Below, one piece after another: positions 49,201 through 61,559 of a stretch of DNA of 64,000 nucleotides (position 1 is its first letter; each line of letters begins with the position of its first letter). Below the pieces are notes generated by a model, which did not search any database, was not told the DNA's origin, and saw nothing but the letters and a program-made list of their open reading frames with translations. Made by a program: the position numbers and the translations under genes. Location: the NCBI GenBank assembly GCA_000499405.2, contig HG738140.1, positions 10,381,560-10,445,559 on the forward strand, given 5' to 3'. The DNA comes from Onchocerca volvulus. Taxonomy: Eukaryota; Nematoda; Chromadorea; Rhabditida; Onchocercidae.

Positions 49201-52200
49201 GACAGGCCTAACTCAATCATATAGTGGTAGCACCTTGGAAATAAGCGCAGAATTGCTATAAAATATTGGATTTAATTGTGAATTGAAACAATTATAAAGA
49301 GAGCAATCAAGGGTAATTACTTCATCAGCACTGCACCCATTATTATTAATGTTCAACATAATGTCATCATTTTGCTATTACCATCGTATCACTCACTACC
49401 CTTATCATAGTTATAATGATGATTAACAATCGAACTATTGCCTTTATCTTCAATATTTTTATCATCTTTATCACTATCGCCATCAGCGAAACTGTAATGC
49501 TGTTTATTTTTTTTTTCAATTTTTTTTTTCAAATTTTTTTTTTTCAAATCTTTCAAACGCTTATATCAAATTATAATAAATTCACATTAGCAATTGCTGA
49601 AGTTGGTTAATCCAAGGTGAATAAAATGAGACCGTAGATTTACGACACTCTTTTTACGGTTCATATTCCAATGCACTAACGAGAGATTATTGCTTTAAGT
49701 GGCTATCCATTATACTGCTAAAAACTTGCTTGAAACTACAACTTGTGAAAAATATATTTAATAAACTTGCATCTATATGGTAGAATATAAGTTTGTTAAA
49801 TATTTAGCCGATAAAGTGATTTTCATGCAATGAAACAGCGTATCATTTATTGTGCCTTTACACATTTCTCTTTTAAAAGGTTGAGATCACAAAGATTTTC
49901 GATTCAGATCATTATACAAAATCAAAATCTTGAATTATTCATGTTCCTACCGAATATGAATGTTTCATTCAAGTTTTCAATTTGTTTTATTATACAACTA
50001 GGGATTTTAAAAATACGGAAACGGGCAATAATATGTTGAAATGTGAAAGCAAATTATAGTATAATTCACCATAAAAAAAGATAAATATAATAAATTAATG
50101 ATACTCATGGTCTGAAGTTGATGATATTCACAGCCTACCATAATCAATGAAAAAAGAAGAAACGAAGAAATTTTAAATATATTTTTGTTTGTTTTAATAA
50201 TAATACAATATGAGAAATTTTGTTCTTCCAAATTTCAAATTAAAAATTTTTTTATTGAAATCAATTTGATGACAATCAGTCACTTCAGGAAGGGGAAAAT
50301 GATGCCAATGCATTACTGTTACTCAATTTGATTCGTCCATTATCAAATTCTGGAAGTAATTTCAACATATTGGTGCGATCTGTTCAACAAAAAGTAAGAC
50401 AATCTTGCTTCTCAAATTATTGCAACAAAAACATTTTTCTGATTATATACATTTAATTAACAAAATATTTATAAAAGCTCGCACCGAATGAAATGGAAAG
50501 AGTAAATAGTATTAAAAATTAAATTCTTTTACCAAAACCGACTAGTTCAAGTTTGATTTTCTCGCCAATTCATTTCAGGTTTCTTACAAGTTTCAGACGA
50601 TTTTTTTATAACGAACTAGAATTCCATCAATAACTTTGAAAAAAAGAAAAAAAATGAAAATTATCCCTTCAATACATCAAAAAATCGCATAAAATCAGTA
50701 AAGGTGTTGAATGACTGGCCAACACATCAATCGATTTTTTTTTATTTGGATAAATCACATCCAGTTATGTGCCAGATCTCTCGAAAAAATGTGAATTTAG
50801 AGAAATTTTGTTGTTAGACTCTTGCGATAGCATTAAAAGAAATAAAGATGATAATTGGCTGATGATAATGATCCAAGTATCGTCTTGCTTTCAATTACCC
50901 AACAATATAGATTAGATTTTGCAACGTCTTAATTACTGATGCAAGGAGTAATGCATTCTAAATGAAACTAAATAAATCACTTTTCTGTATCATTCGATCA
51001 ACAACAGCACTAAGCACTAAGAATGTTACAAAGTCTCTCAGTTTTTTTATCGCATTTTCAAATAACTTCTACGAAAATAATTTCATCTTTTGTCAGGACT
51101 ATGTACCTATTTCCTTTGCATATCCCAGATCATTCACTGACTTTAGCAAGTGAATTCATCTATTGATTAATTGCGCAGGAGGAATTACAAAAAAAAAGGA
51201 GCAAGTTATAATTTCGGTCATTGCGTAAAACCGGTATGGAAAACGGTGGTAAAAGAGATGTGTAGAATATATCGGTGAAGGCGGCACCATTTTTGAATGG
51301 AATGATTGGAAAATGCACCGGCTTAAGAAACTGATCATTCTCAATAAAATAATGAGAAGGTTGGAAAGACATGTTAATGACTTGATGATCCAAACCACTT
51401 TGATTCTTTTGATCAAGTCATCTCGATTTATTTAATCCAAGTAGTCAATCTCGGTCGAGATCATCCCGATTTATCCGGTCCAGGTAATCAATCTCGATCG
51501 GGATATATCCGAAATTCGCCTTGATTTTTATGTATATAAAAAAATTCGCTTACTTATTTGTAGACATATTTTATGCACATGTTTCTATAATCTTTTATGT
51601 ATACATATATGAACAGAGACAGGCAAGTATTTCTCCATTAATGAAATGTCAATATGAGACACTAAAATGGGTCTATTATTCAAGGAGATAAGGAAGGGGA
51701 ATGGAGGATGCAACGGAGCAGGTTGCTTGGATTCCCAGGTGAGCAATCATCTGCATCTTAGAATCCAACAGTTCCTAGATGGGTAAAGGGGACATGTACA
51801 CCTGTCCTGCGGTGACCTTCCAGAAGCCTATTCTTGCAAGGAAAAGGAAACCTTCATCCTGTCCTTATGCATGCATCCCAAACGACGATCAGTCTCCTTT
51901 CATTTCTTGACGAGCAAGCAGCAACATATGTCTTCCGCTCCATTGCAAACAATGTAATTAATTGTTCCATAGGTGAGTTTCCCGAAAAGAAGCACCAATC
52001 ACCGTCATTAGCTTCCTCCTTTTACCGTCACACCGTAGTAACAGCATTCTACTGAAGGATTTTCACTCTTTTCTCTCAATTTTTCAGAAATTCTCCAAGG
52101 GGGAGCTTGTCCATCCATTTTGCTTTTTGCATTCATTTATCTGCAACTGTAGACCAATCGGTCAACAATTAGATGAGTCTTATATTGAAAAAAAGCTATG

Positions 52201-52842
52201 ATAAGCCGAAGAAATGAAAATTAACTCTTGCCAGCGATGCAATGCGAAAAAAAACGAAGGTCAGAAGTAAATGATCAGTCTTGTTTTTCAAAGCATCTCC
52301 TGAGGTATTTTGCTTTGAAATAATTGCTTCAGCTAAAATTGGAAGTAACTGTTTTTTGCCATTTTTATGATTTCTTTTTTTTCTTTTTTTTTTTTCTTTG
52401 TTCATATATGTTCAATACGGACTCGTTGCTTGTTTACTTAGATTAGTAATTACTCTGACTTTTTCCCCTCTTTTTTGATAATTTTTTGATTCATTTCTTT
52501 GATGTCCTAAGAAATTTATTACAGCGTATTGAAACTTTGTTTTATTGTTAGCCATTTCTGCTATTTGTTAATTTTGATATATTATTATATATTTAAGTAA
52601 GAATTACTTGCAGATATGCTTTCAAACATCTCGTGAAATTGAAATAAACGAACGTTTGGTAGCAGATCAGCGGATCGAGATTGAGCAAAATTTTCATGAT
52701 AATGCTAATGATAATGATGGTGGTGATGGAGAAGACATGGTGGCCGAAAATTATTCCCATACCCAAAGACGTAGCTTACCGAAACCAACTTCATCGATCT
52801 CGTTACCACCATCGCCATCATCATCATTATCATCATCATCAG

Positions 52843-52874
<32 letters not shown>

Positions 52875-53242
52875 CCATCATCATCATTATTATTATCCAG
52901 TAAATCCAGAACAGCAGAATCAATTGTAGCACATCCTGCTATAACTACTACTTCCAATAGTAATAGCACTGATAATATCTCTATCAGCAGCATTGCTCCG
53001 CAGCAATTACGGCAGCAACAGCAATATCCAGAAAGGTAAAAGAATTTCATCCGTTTCTTTTCATTTTCTGCTTTGAGAGATTATTCGATACATGGAGAAA
53101 GGAAGAGCGTGATGTAAATGCAAAATTTAAAACAATCGTCGTTTAGAGAGAAGCATAGTATTTGGAGATAATTAATTAAATCCTTGAATTATATTCTAAT
53201 CAAAAAGATAACTAAAAAATGAGTTCAATAAATTTTCGTCTT

Positions 53243-53273
<31 letters not shown>

Positions 53274-56200
53274 ACTGCCTTCTCTCTACAACATCGAACA
53301 TTGTTCTTCAAAGCCAAATAATTCCTATTGATTTTGATGATCATAAACAATAAAAGAATGTGTAATATTAATCAAAAGAACAATTTGCTATTGAGAGATT
53401 AGTTAACCTAAAAGCTGTTGAAATTTATCTCATTAATTAATTGAATATTGTCTGTCAGTGTATTCGAAGCGAGAAATTACGCATTGTTGCACTAATTTTT
53501 AAAAAATTTTTTTGGTGAAAATCTCTAAAAATTTTCTGCAGGGAGAAATGAGTATTGAGTTAAAATAGTGTTTCATTCGAATACTATAATCCTGAAACCT
53601 TGTTTATCAGGAAAGAAGAAATGCATCTTTTTTCTTTCTCAAAGATTTTTTCTAATCTGTGGTATCATTTTGAAATTCTCGAAGTTCAAGTGAACCGGAA
53701 GCCGGAAGAAAATTTTTAATTTGATTGGAAAACTAGGTGGTGGGGGCAATCATTTTGCACAAAAGAAATAAAAAATATTTCGCAAAAGATGGAGACAAGA
53801 AGATATAACAAGAGAGGAATAATATTTTTGTTTCTTTTTTGATAACAGGTGACATTTCTAAAATTTTGCCTTCTTTAATTACATTTTTACTTTCAAAATC
53901 TTCTGTTTTCGGAATCGTTCTAAATGAAATTTATTCGAGTTCGATGATTCACACGCATTCATTATAACTGCCTAACTTTAAATGCGAAAGTATTCCGATT
54001 ATAGAGAAAAGTGTAATCTTGTTTCCAGGAATGAATTTGAATGATTTATTGAGCTTGATGAATATAAAATTAAATTTGCAGTTCCTTTAGCCATACATTC
54101 TGAATTTGATAAAAGTAATACTTACATTTCTGTAAACAGGGAATATGAGATGTTTTAAATTGAATAATTGAAATAGTGAGTGTCAGAACTCTTTATTAGG
54201 AATTGAAATTATTTCTCTCTTCACTATGATATGATAAATCTTTTCTGGATCTCTTTAACCTAATGGTTATCTTTTGGTCGGGAAAGCCGAATAATGTGAA
54301 AGAACTCATTGATGCCATTACCATGATTTATGATAATTCCTGATGATTCGTACGCGAAATTTCATCGCTTTTTCTAATATTCAGTGAATTTCTTCCCTGT
54401 CTCATCATTTTTGCAAACTGGTCAAGAGAGAAGAGAAGTTTGTGGATTTTTAGAGCACGATAAGGAGGATAGCAATCATCGTTGTAGTTTATAGTAGCAA
54501 TCGCAGAAAAAGTTAGTCGGAGTAACAACAGCAAGGGCAGTCAGTAATTTTCACTTTCGATGATTGTCCCAGTGACCTATATTACGCCATGCATCCTCTT
54601 CTCCCGGTGAACCCTTTTCCCGCGGGGATGAACGAAGAACTGCCCTGTTTGGGATTGAACTCGAATCTTACCCCTTGCCTCCTGCCCTCTACGATCCACC
54701 GACGGCAATGTTCAAATTTAGTGATGTTGAATTATGTGAATGAGAGAGAGAATACATCTTTGAAAGATGATAAAGATAAAGAAATTTAAAAGGACGAAAG
54801 TGAAAATTGTCATTTTTCCAGTGTTCAACAACAACAACAACAACAACAGTCGTCATCTGTACAGCATCATCAAGCAGCGGCAGCCTATCAGTGTCAACTT
54901 TGCCCCAAGAGCTTTTCGTCCACAAGGTGACTGACCAAATGAAAACAATTCATTTCGTTTTTTATTTCAAATTTCCTAGAAATACTATTATTTGTTTGCA
55001 TAGACACTTGTTAAATGCTAATTTCGCTTCAAATATGTTATTCAATGTTTATACATTTCCCGTTTACTTCTTAAGGCAACCTATTCTGGTAATCTCTGTA
55101 AAATTTAATGATAATTCTACATACTTGATGCATTTGTGAAGATATTCAGTTGTGATTTTTTTTTTTTTTTTTGGTGAATTTGAAATGTCCGTATTTCAAT
55201 TAGCACTTTTTAACTATAAGATGACTCTTTACAAAGCAGAGACTGCACTCTCTCTTAATACATGTCTGCTCATGCTACTGGATACTTGAATCCGCAAACT
55301 TGGCCTTCTGAAAGAAAATTACAGTGCGAAATATTTTAAAAATCGAATGATTTTTTTGAATCCAGATTCACTTCGAACCATTTGACAATAGTCAATCAAA
55401 CAGAAAAAGTTCGTTTTCAGCTTAAATTCCTGGGAAAATTTGGGAATTTCTGAAGTGGATCGAATATAGAAATTTTGTATAAATTCGTCAATTGTTTACG
55501 ATTTATTCAGCATTAGCGGCATGATGGCACTTGCTGCATCGTAGTAATGTGTCGTCTAATTTCATTTATATGTTCATATTAATAGATAAAGTACCAGGAA
55601 ACTTTTGAAGCAGTTAGAAGAATTCCCAAAATTTTCATGTCTCATTTATCAAGCGTATCGTTTCAAATACCATTGATCAAAAACATTCCTTAAAACTTTA
55701 AATAATACTGCAACGACATTTCCAGGATTTATTATGACATAGTATATCATTAATATTACGTTTCGCTTTTAAACAGTTTATGCAATGCGAGGTGTTTCAA
55801 CATTTTTATATAGTGATTACTGTAGCACTTGTAATACGGCTTGCTTTGGCAACCCTTTAATTCCTTAAATGATAACTGTTTGGAAAAGATCAATCGATTC
55901 ACATCTGTACTAACATTGTATAGTTTTTTAATGGTCGATCCATGCATTTTGTATAGTTAGTCTGAAAATTCTTGATTTTTAACAAAAGCATTGAATTTAA
56001 TTAACTTTGTTTCTTGAATTAAACTACCAAGTTTAAAAACTTTTGTCATAAATAATTCCATTTGTCGATTTCGAAATTTCATTTAATCATCGCAATTTTC
56101 ATTCAGCGCCCTCAAGCAACACAGTCATATTCACTGCAGTTCAAAACCATTTCGGTGTCACATTTGCAACAAAGCATATACACAGTTTTCTAATCTCTGT

Positions 56201-59200
56201 CGTCACAAACGAATTCATCTGGTCAGTTTTTCTTATCTTTCAAATTTATAAATATCAAGTTTACAATATTTCAAAAAATGAGACATTCCTCAACTTTGAC
56301 GAAAAGAATTTTTCTAAAAACCACTTTTTTTAAAATTTAATTTGCACAAAAGTACAATTAAAATCATAAGATTGTTATTTTTACTATTCCAGATTCAAAA
56401 TTTATTCTTGAAAATTTGTAACTATTGCATTTCAACTGTGCCATTTCTATATTTGAAACTGAATGTTCCTTTACATGGAATTAAAATTGATCGCAATAAT
56501 AATATTGGTAATTAATTAGTAATAATAAGCAATGCACAATGAATTTATAAGTATTAGGAAGAAAAATAAGTTTGAATTGTGTTTAATGCAAAGGAAAAGA
56601 AAGTAGTGGATAATATTTCTCATATTCCGTACTGCTTGTACAACAAATTTTGAATTGAGGTAGAAAATTTAGATTCTTACAGGCTCCGAATTTTCATGTG
56701 ACATGAAACTCATTCGAAGAATTTTACTGATTATATTGTAAATATTTCACATTCCACAAATCTTGAAGATTTTATTTTGAAGTATCCAAAAGTTCCAAAA
56801 TTTTTTTTGTCAATCTTGAACAGAAATTTCTTGCATGACTTATGCTTTTCTTTTTTGCAAGACTTCTGAATGCTGCAAGGAGCTTTTTCAAAACAGCTTA
56901 ACGAAATCCGGATATAAGGAAAGTTCAGAAAAGGATCGAACATCAAAGATCGACATATGCTTTCAGGAAGGATGGCAGTGCCAATACTGTAGTGCATCGT
57001 TAGCCAGTCAAACAGCGCTTATTAGGCATAGGTCCATATGCGAGTCACAGATGACCGCTCTCAGCGCCTTCTATAAACCTTTTGGTAAGTAACCTTCAAC
57101 CTTTCGAATTTTATAAATTCCAAGAAGTATATCTCTTTCGTTTTTTTTTTTTTTTTTTATAGAATTGATGTGTTTGATATTCGAACTTTCAGGTCTTCCT
57201 TTAGCTTTATTTTTGAATTTTAGGATATTTCTGCGTGTTTCTTCCCGTCTTTTCATTTGCAAAGTAATTTGTGCGATTTGCAATGAGGATTGCTGAAATA
57301 GGTAGAAAGAACAGGTTTTTTGGACATAATAAGTATAGATAATTGGGAAAAGAGGTTTGTCAAAATATGAAAAATTTCTTTTCATTTTCATTCCATCGAT
57401 GATATCTAACAATAATTCTTCTTCCCCATCTTCCACTTTCTTCATCAATTTCTTTCCTCTCTTTTGCATTCTTTTCTCTTTACTCTTATAAATGTCTTTA
57501 TTTCTTTTCGATTTCATGTTTTTTCGATATCAAGATCAATTATCAACCATGTGCTCAAATATTAAATTTTAATTTCACTATTGACGCAATAAAAATCTCT
57601 GTGAATTTTTGTAATACAACTTTCTCTCTCTCTCTCTCTCGAAAAATGTAATGATCTGAGTTAGAAAGATATCAAAATATCGAAGAAGAGACATAAGAAA
57701 CTTTCTAAGCTTATCACTCTTTCTCATTCTAAGTTACCTTATAACAAACAATGACTACTAATCGCTGCCATCTGAACATATAACGGTGATGCAAATAGAA
57801 TGACAGGTATGATCTAACCTGAAGAATAATTTTTCTCAATCCTCTAATTCCACTTGTGAAGGGAAAGTGTGATTTGAGAAGTATTGCAACTTTCTCTTTT
57901 CTTAACTCTCATTTTATCAATCAAAAATTAAACAATGATTTTAACAGCGACACAGCCTCCACTGCTCACAGTACCATCGCATTATTGGTCTCGATTGCTA
58001 CAAATCGCATCCACTCAACAACAACAACAACAGTATCATTTACAAGCAGTACCAATTTCAGTTCCCACAGTTGCTAATGCCCTGTTTCCCTGGAAGGATG
58101 AATACCATACTATTAACTGTTCTGATGGTGAAAGTTCTCCTGGAAGCAGGTTACTTTATTCAATTTCGATTAATCTTATTTTCATTACTTGAATCTCTGA
58201 TTCGTAATAGATGGCAATCAGTTGCTGCTGATCTAGATTTTCTTGGGACTTATTTTTTAGCTTGCAGAAAGAAATATGTCATTTAATTTTAACAAAACTA
58301 CATTAGCTGAACTTAAACTGTCATTGATTTCAAGTTCATCCAAAACTTAAGTTCATCCAAACTGCCCCAACTTTTAGACAGTTAAGTTTCAAATACATTT
58401 TAGTGAGCAACCATCAGATCTATCGCCGACTGAACAAAAATACAGTCCACATGGTTCAAGTGATGATGGTTCGCTGGGTGATTTTGAATTAACTCCTCTG
58501 GATCTATCGATGAAAGCATCTGGAGCTGGGACAGCAATGGCAGCGATGACAATGCTAAACACAACTCCTCAAGTTGAAGGCAAAGTTGCAGTGATCGAAC
58601 GGTCGAACGGTGACAAAAACGAGAAAATTATCGAAAATGAAAATGATGAAATCTGTCCAGAATCAGGAAGTCAAAAGAATGGCACAGGAATGGAGCATGA
58701 GAATCTGACTGCATCCGCGAAATCATCAATACTACCCAAGAATCTTGGCAAATTGGACTTAACACCAGCAGTGAATCCCTTTTCTTCCGCTGCTTTCATG
58801 CAAATGCTTCGTCGCCCATTCCCCTATCCAATTGCCCCGACACCTGCAACGGTACCAGCAACTAGTCATCTGAATCCCTATACACAACATCCAGCGCCAT
58901 CAGCTCCTTCACTTTCGAAAACAATACGTGATCGGTACTCATGCAAGTTTTGCGCCAAAGTTTTCCCACGCAGCGCGAACTTAACACGACACCTTCGAAC
59001 GCATACCGGTGAACAACCTTACAAGGTAAAGTTTCAAAGATTTTCGTTCATATTTTTGTTCATATCTTGTAGTGTTTTCTCTCCTGAAACATTATATGAC
59101 TCATTCGTTCGGAATTGATATTACAACTTCATTGACAACATTATCATAATTAATGGGAAATTAGTATCATGATGCACTATTCATGAATAAGTGGTAGATT

Positions 59201-61559
59201 GTTTGAGCAAATCGTTTTTCAAATACTTCTTAAATCGGAATAGGATTTCAAATTGCAGTCCATTTAAACAGTATTGAGTTCATTTCAAAATTAAATTTTT
59301 CATGAATTTTGCAATCAAAATCACGAAACTATCTTTTCCAAATTTATGAATTAACTTTGGTTTTTCGATAAACACTTACAGGAAAATAAACTAGCATAAT
59401 TTTATCAGTGAGTATGAAATCATCTTTAACTTCAATAATATTTTCTGCTCGATAATTCTTACTTTTTTTTGTCAAATTATTTTTTATTTTTTATATCAAG
59501 TCATCGGCAGGATAAAGTGTTCAGACATTCATTTCACTTCGTAATAATTATTCGATTGATGGGAATTTCGAAAACTTAACAATGCCAATTTTGAAAAATT
59601 TCTGTAAAAAGTGATTGTATGTGCAGTACTTAACTAGCACTAAAGTAATAGATGATGGATGATTTATTTTTCAAAGGAAATGATTGAGAAAGCATCTGAG
59701 GATGATGCATCCATCAATAATTTTGGATGATTCTGAATGGATGGATAGATGGATGCATTGCTTGATGAAAGGAATTCACTGAAGAACAATCGAGAGAATC
59801 ATAATTTGAACGTGTTTTCATTGACACTTATTTCTAAACTCGCCTTCCTGCAGGCATCAGGAAACCTTCAGTTTTTCCACTCATTCAATTTCGAGGGTCA
59901 TATGTTTACACCGGGTACACGGTACATGCGGTATAAAAGTGAAAATGTTGTGCTGGAAACCTTAGCACACACGGGGTCAACTAAATCATGTTTTCTTTTC
60001 TTTTCTTCTACTTCTAAAAACTGGTTTTGCGGCAATGTCCAACTGGCGTAATCATCGTTTTTCGTTTTCATGAAACAATAAATGAAATCAGATCAAGAGT
60101 GATTTATCTCAGAGGTCGAAAACATCAGAATCAATTTACTTTTCCAAATGAGACTTTTCATTTACAAACGCTTTGCTGAAATGAATGATTAGAAAGAATT
60201 ATGTAAATTTTAAATCATTAATATTATTTTTTGAATTCTTCTAATGTACAATTATTCAAGAATATATATATATATATATATATATTCTTTTTGCATTATT
60301 TTAGTTAGATCTTTCCAACTTCTCGCACTGAACTATGTAATTAATCCGATGTCAGAAAAAATCCACCTTCCCGATAAAAGAACGATAAAGGCCATATTCT
60401 CTCAAAGTTTCACAGTAGAAATAGATCTATGCTTAAATATCGTAATGATAGTTGAATATAATAATGGCATGCTTATTTTTTCGCATGCATAGCTTATGAA
60501 AATCATTTGGGATATACACAAAATATGGAGATTCTTTAATTTAATTACGAGGAAACAGCGGATAGAAAAGACATCATTAAAAAAATTATTAACTTGCAAA
60601 TCAATCAAATCATCCAAACTGTTAAACCAGCCAATGAAATAATTATCATTCTCATTGTTTTTATTTGTATGACTGATGCTAAATAATCATGTCTTCACTA
60701 AAACCTGATTTATTAAAACGTTTTCATAGTATACAATATTATCACCATCTTTTTTAGTGTCAATATTGTGATCGATCATTTTCAATCAGTTCAAATCTCC
60801 AGCGACACGTTCGTAACATACATAACAGGGAGAAACCATTCAGGTAATGATAAGCATCAGACAAGATTTTTCATCATTAAGAAGAAAATTTATTCTTTAT
60901 TTATCAAAACCATTCATTTATCATTTAGGAAGATAATATCCGCGATTGCAACTCAATTCTATCACTACGTCACTGATTAAAACCACTCTAAATTGTTATC
61001 ATCCATCATCCATCATTTATCACTCTTATTATGTTGATGGAAATTTATCATCTATTATCATACTATTACCTTTATCACTTCTGTTGGCTAGTGATTTTTG
61101 AGAATGTGCAATCGTACAATTGCGGTGAAGAAAACTGCAAGGAATTTATTAGTCTTCCTTAAATCTGAACATTATTATTCAAAACATTTTTTTATAGGAA
61201 AAAACCATCTACAGAAGAATTCACTGTTGTTTTCTTATCACGCCAGCATTATCATCTATTATCACATTCTTAATTTCATTGTTTACTGCTAATCACTTCA
61301 ATTGATAGTGATAGCAACTTCTTACAGATGTGACCGCTGTGATCGCTGCTTTGGACAACAGACTAATCTGGATCGGCATACTAAGAAGCATGAATCAAGT
61401 ACTGCCCTGACTATTGCTACTACTACTACTACTACTGGATCTATGACAGTTCATCGGGAATCACTTACCGTACCAATAAGAACAGCTCCCGTTGCATTAT
61501 CATTCTCGGCCCAAAGCCTTTTTTCGCAACTAACACCATCCGTCCAACCTATTTTTTGA
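46220..61559 (+). CDS. egl-43: EVI1/PRDM3-type zinc-finger transcription factor, EGL-43 homologue
   Basis: Ten phase-consistent exons: 46220-46339, 50289-50393, 52614-53035, 54822-54926, 56107-56221, 56862-57084, 57948-58149, 58404-59025, 60758-60843 and 61328-61559, giving 743 residues. The ATG lies shortly after the CTTTATAG acceptor at 46206. Exons 1-3 hold a diverged PR-like region ([19 protein letters not shown], then [12 protein letters not shown], then [13 protein letters not shown]), followed by a long Ser run. N-terminal fingers: [32 protein letters not shown] and a CCHC finger [20 protein letters not shown]. Then come Gln runs, a PLDLS motif (CtBP-binding in EVI1) at 58496-58510, and three C-terminal fingers nearly identical to EVI1: [37 protein letters not shown] and [12 protein letters not shown]. 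In C. elegans EGL-43 controls anchor-cell invasion and neuron development. It is a nuclear DNA-binding regulator. Earlier 5' exons or shorter isoforms are possible. Confidence 0.93.
46340..50288. other. egl-43 intron 1 (3.9 kb)
   Basis: A long first intron. Two patches are less AT-rich than their surroundings, near 47160-47290 and 48770-48990 (purine-rich, GAAGAGGAGGAGGGGGTGAC). No exon is supported. Long first introns of developmental regulators often carry enhancers. Confidence 0.5.
51420..51502. repeat. two 40-bp imperfect tandem repeats
   Basis: Unit 1 (51420-51459) and unit 2 (51463-51502) share the skeleton AT(C/T)(C)CGATTTAT, then TCCA(A/G)GTA(G/A)TCAATCTCG(G/A)TCG(A/G)G, separated by three bases. 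Each ends in a small palindromic segment (CTCGGTCGAG; CTCGATCGGG). It is intronic within egl-43. Confidence 0.7.
51730..51825. promoter_or_regulatory. cluster of E-boxes and a nuclear-receptor half-site in egl-43 intron 2
   Basis: CAGGTG occurs at 51736-51741, CACCTG at 51799-51804 and TGACCTT (reverse of AAGGTCA) at 51813-51819, within a patch that is markedly less AT-rich than the rest of the intron. CAGGTG/CACCTG is the preferred E-box of HLH-2/E proteins, and AAGGTCA is a nuclear-receptor half-site. In C. elegans, egl-43 works in an anchor-cell circuit with hlh-2 and nhr-67. The link to this DNA is inference. Confidence 0.35.
52807..52897 (+). repeat. TCA/TCN trinucleotide run inside egl-43 exon 3
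   Basis: An imperfect (CAT/TCA)n run that encodes the poly-Ser stretch of the protein ([10 protein letters not shown] with interspersed Pro, Ala and Leu). It is translatable in three frames and creates spurious poly-His and poly-Met open frames. It is likely length-variable between isolates. Confidence 0.85.
53036..54821. other. egl-43 intron 3
   Basis: Mostly AT-rich with a long T-run at 53235-53267. It contains the GC-rich island at 54585-54715 described under findings. No exon is supported. Confidence 0.5.
54927..56106. other. egl-43 intron 4
   Basis: AT-rich, with a T-run near 55158-55172. I see nothing else in it. Confidence 0.5.
57623..57640. repeat. (TC)n microsatellite
   Basis: Nine TC units in egl-43 intron 6, which otherwise shows no feature. 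Confidence 0.8.
59026..60757. other. egl-43 intron 8
   Basis: It contains a GGAT-rich patch near 59736-59756 and an (AT)n run at 60262-60285. An open stretch at about 59854-60051 after TTCCTGCAG is noted and rejected. The finger-encoding exons on either side join directly in phase. Confidence 0.5.

Larger units (their letters stand above)
50394..52613. other. egl-43 intron 2 (2.2 kb) with candidate regulatory patches
   Basis: It contains the 40-bp tandem duplication at 51420-51502 and a patch of near-balanced base composition at about 51640-52050 with E-box and TGACCTT sites, each described separately. The 73-codon open frame at 51834-52055 is not supported as an exon. Confidence 0.5.

Noticed and set aside
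52681..53050. Poly-His, poly-Met and poly-Asp open frames
   Set aside because: They are the other frames of the TCA/TCN run inside egl-43 exon 3; only the Ser frame joins neighbouring exons in phase.
54600..54720. tRNA gene on the minus strand
   Set aside because: A B-box-like GAGTTCAATCCC is present, but no A-box or cloverleaf could be drawn.
54589..54789. 66-codon open frame through the GC-rich island
   Set aside because: No acceptor upstream; egl-43 exons on either side join directly in phase. Kept only as a finding about the island.
57071..57517. 148-codon minus-strand Lys-rich frame
   Set aside because: A low-complexity by-product of T/C-rich intron sequence in egl-43, with no start context or family resemblance.
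59854..60051. Open stretch after TTCCTGCAG in egl-43 intron 8
   Set aside because: It would interrupt two zinc-finger exons that join perfectly, it has no donor, and it ends in a stop. Probably chance.
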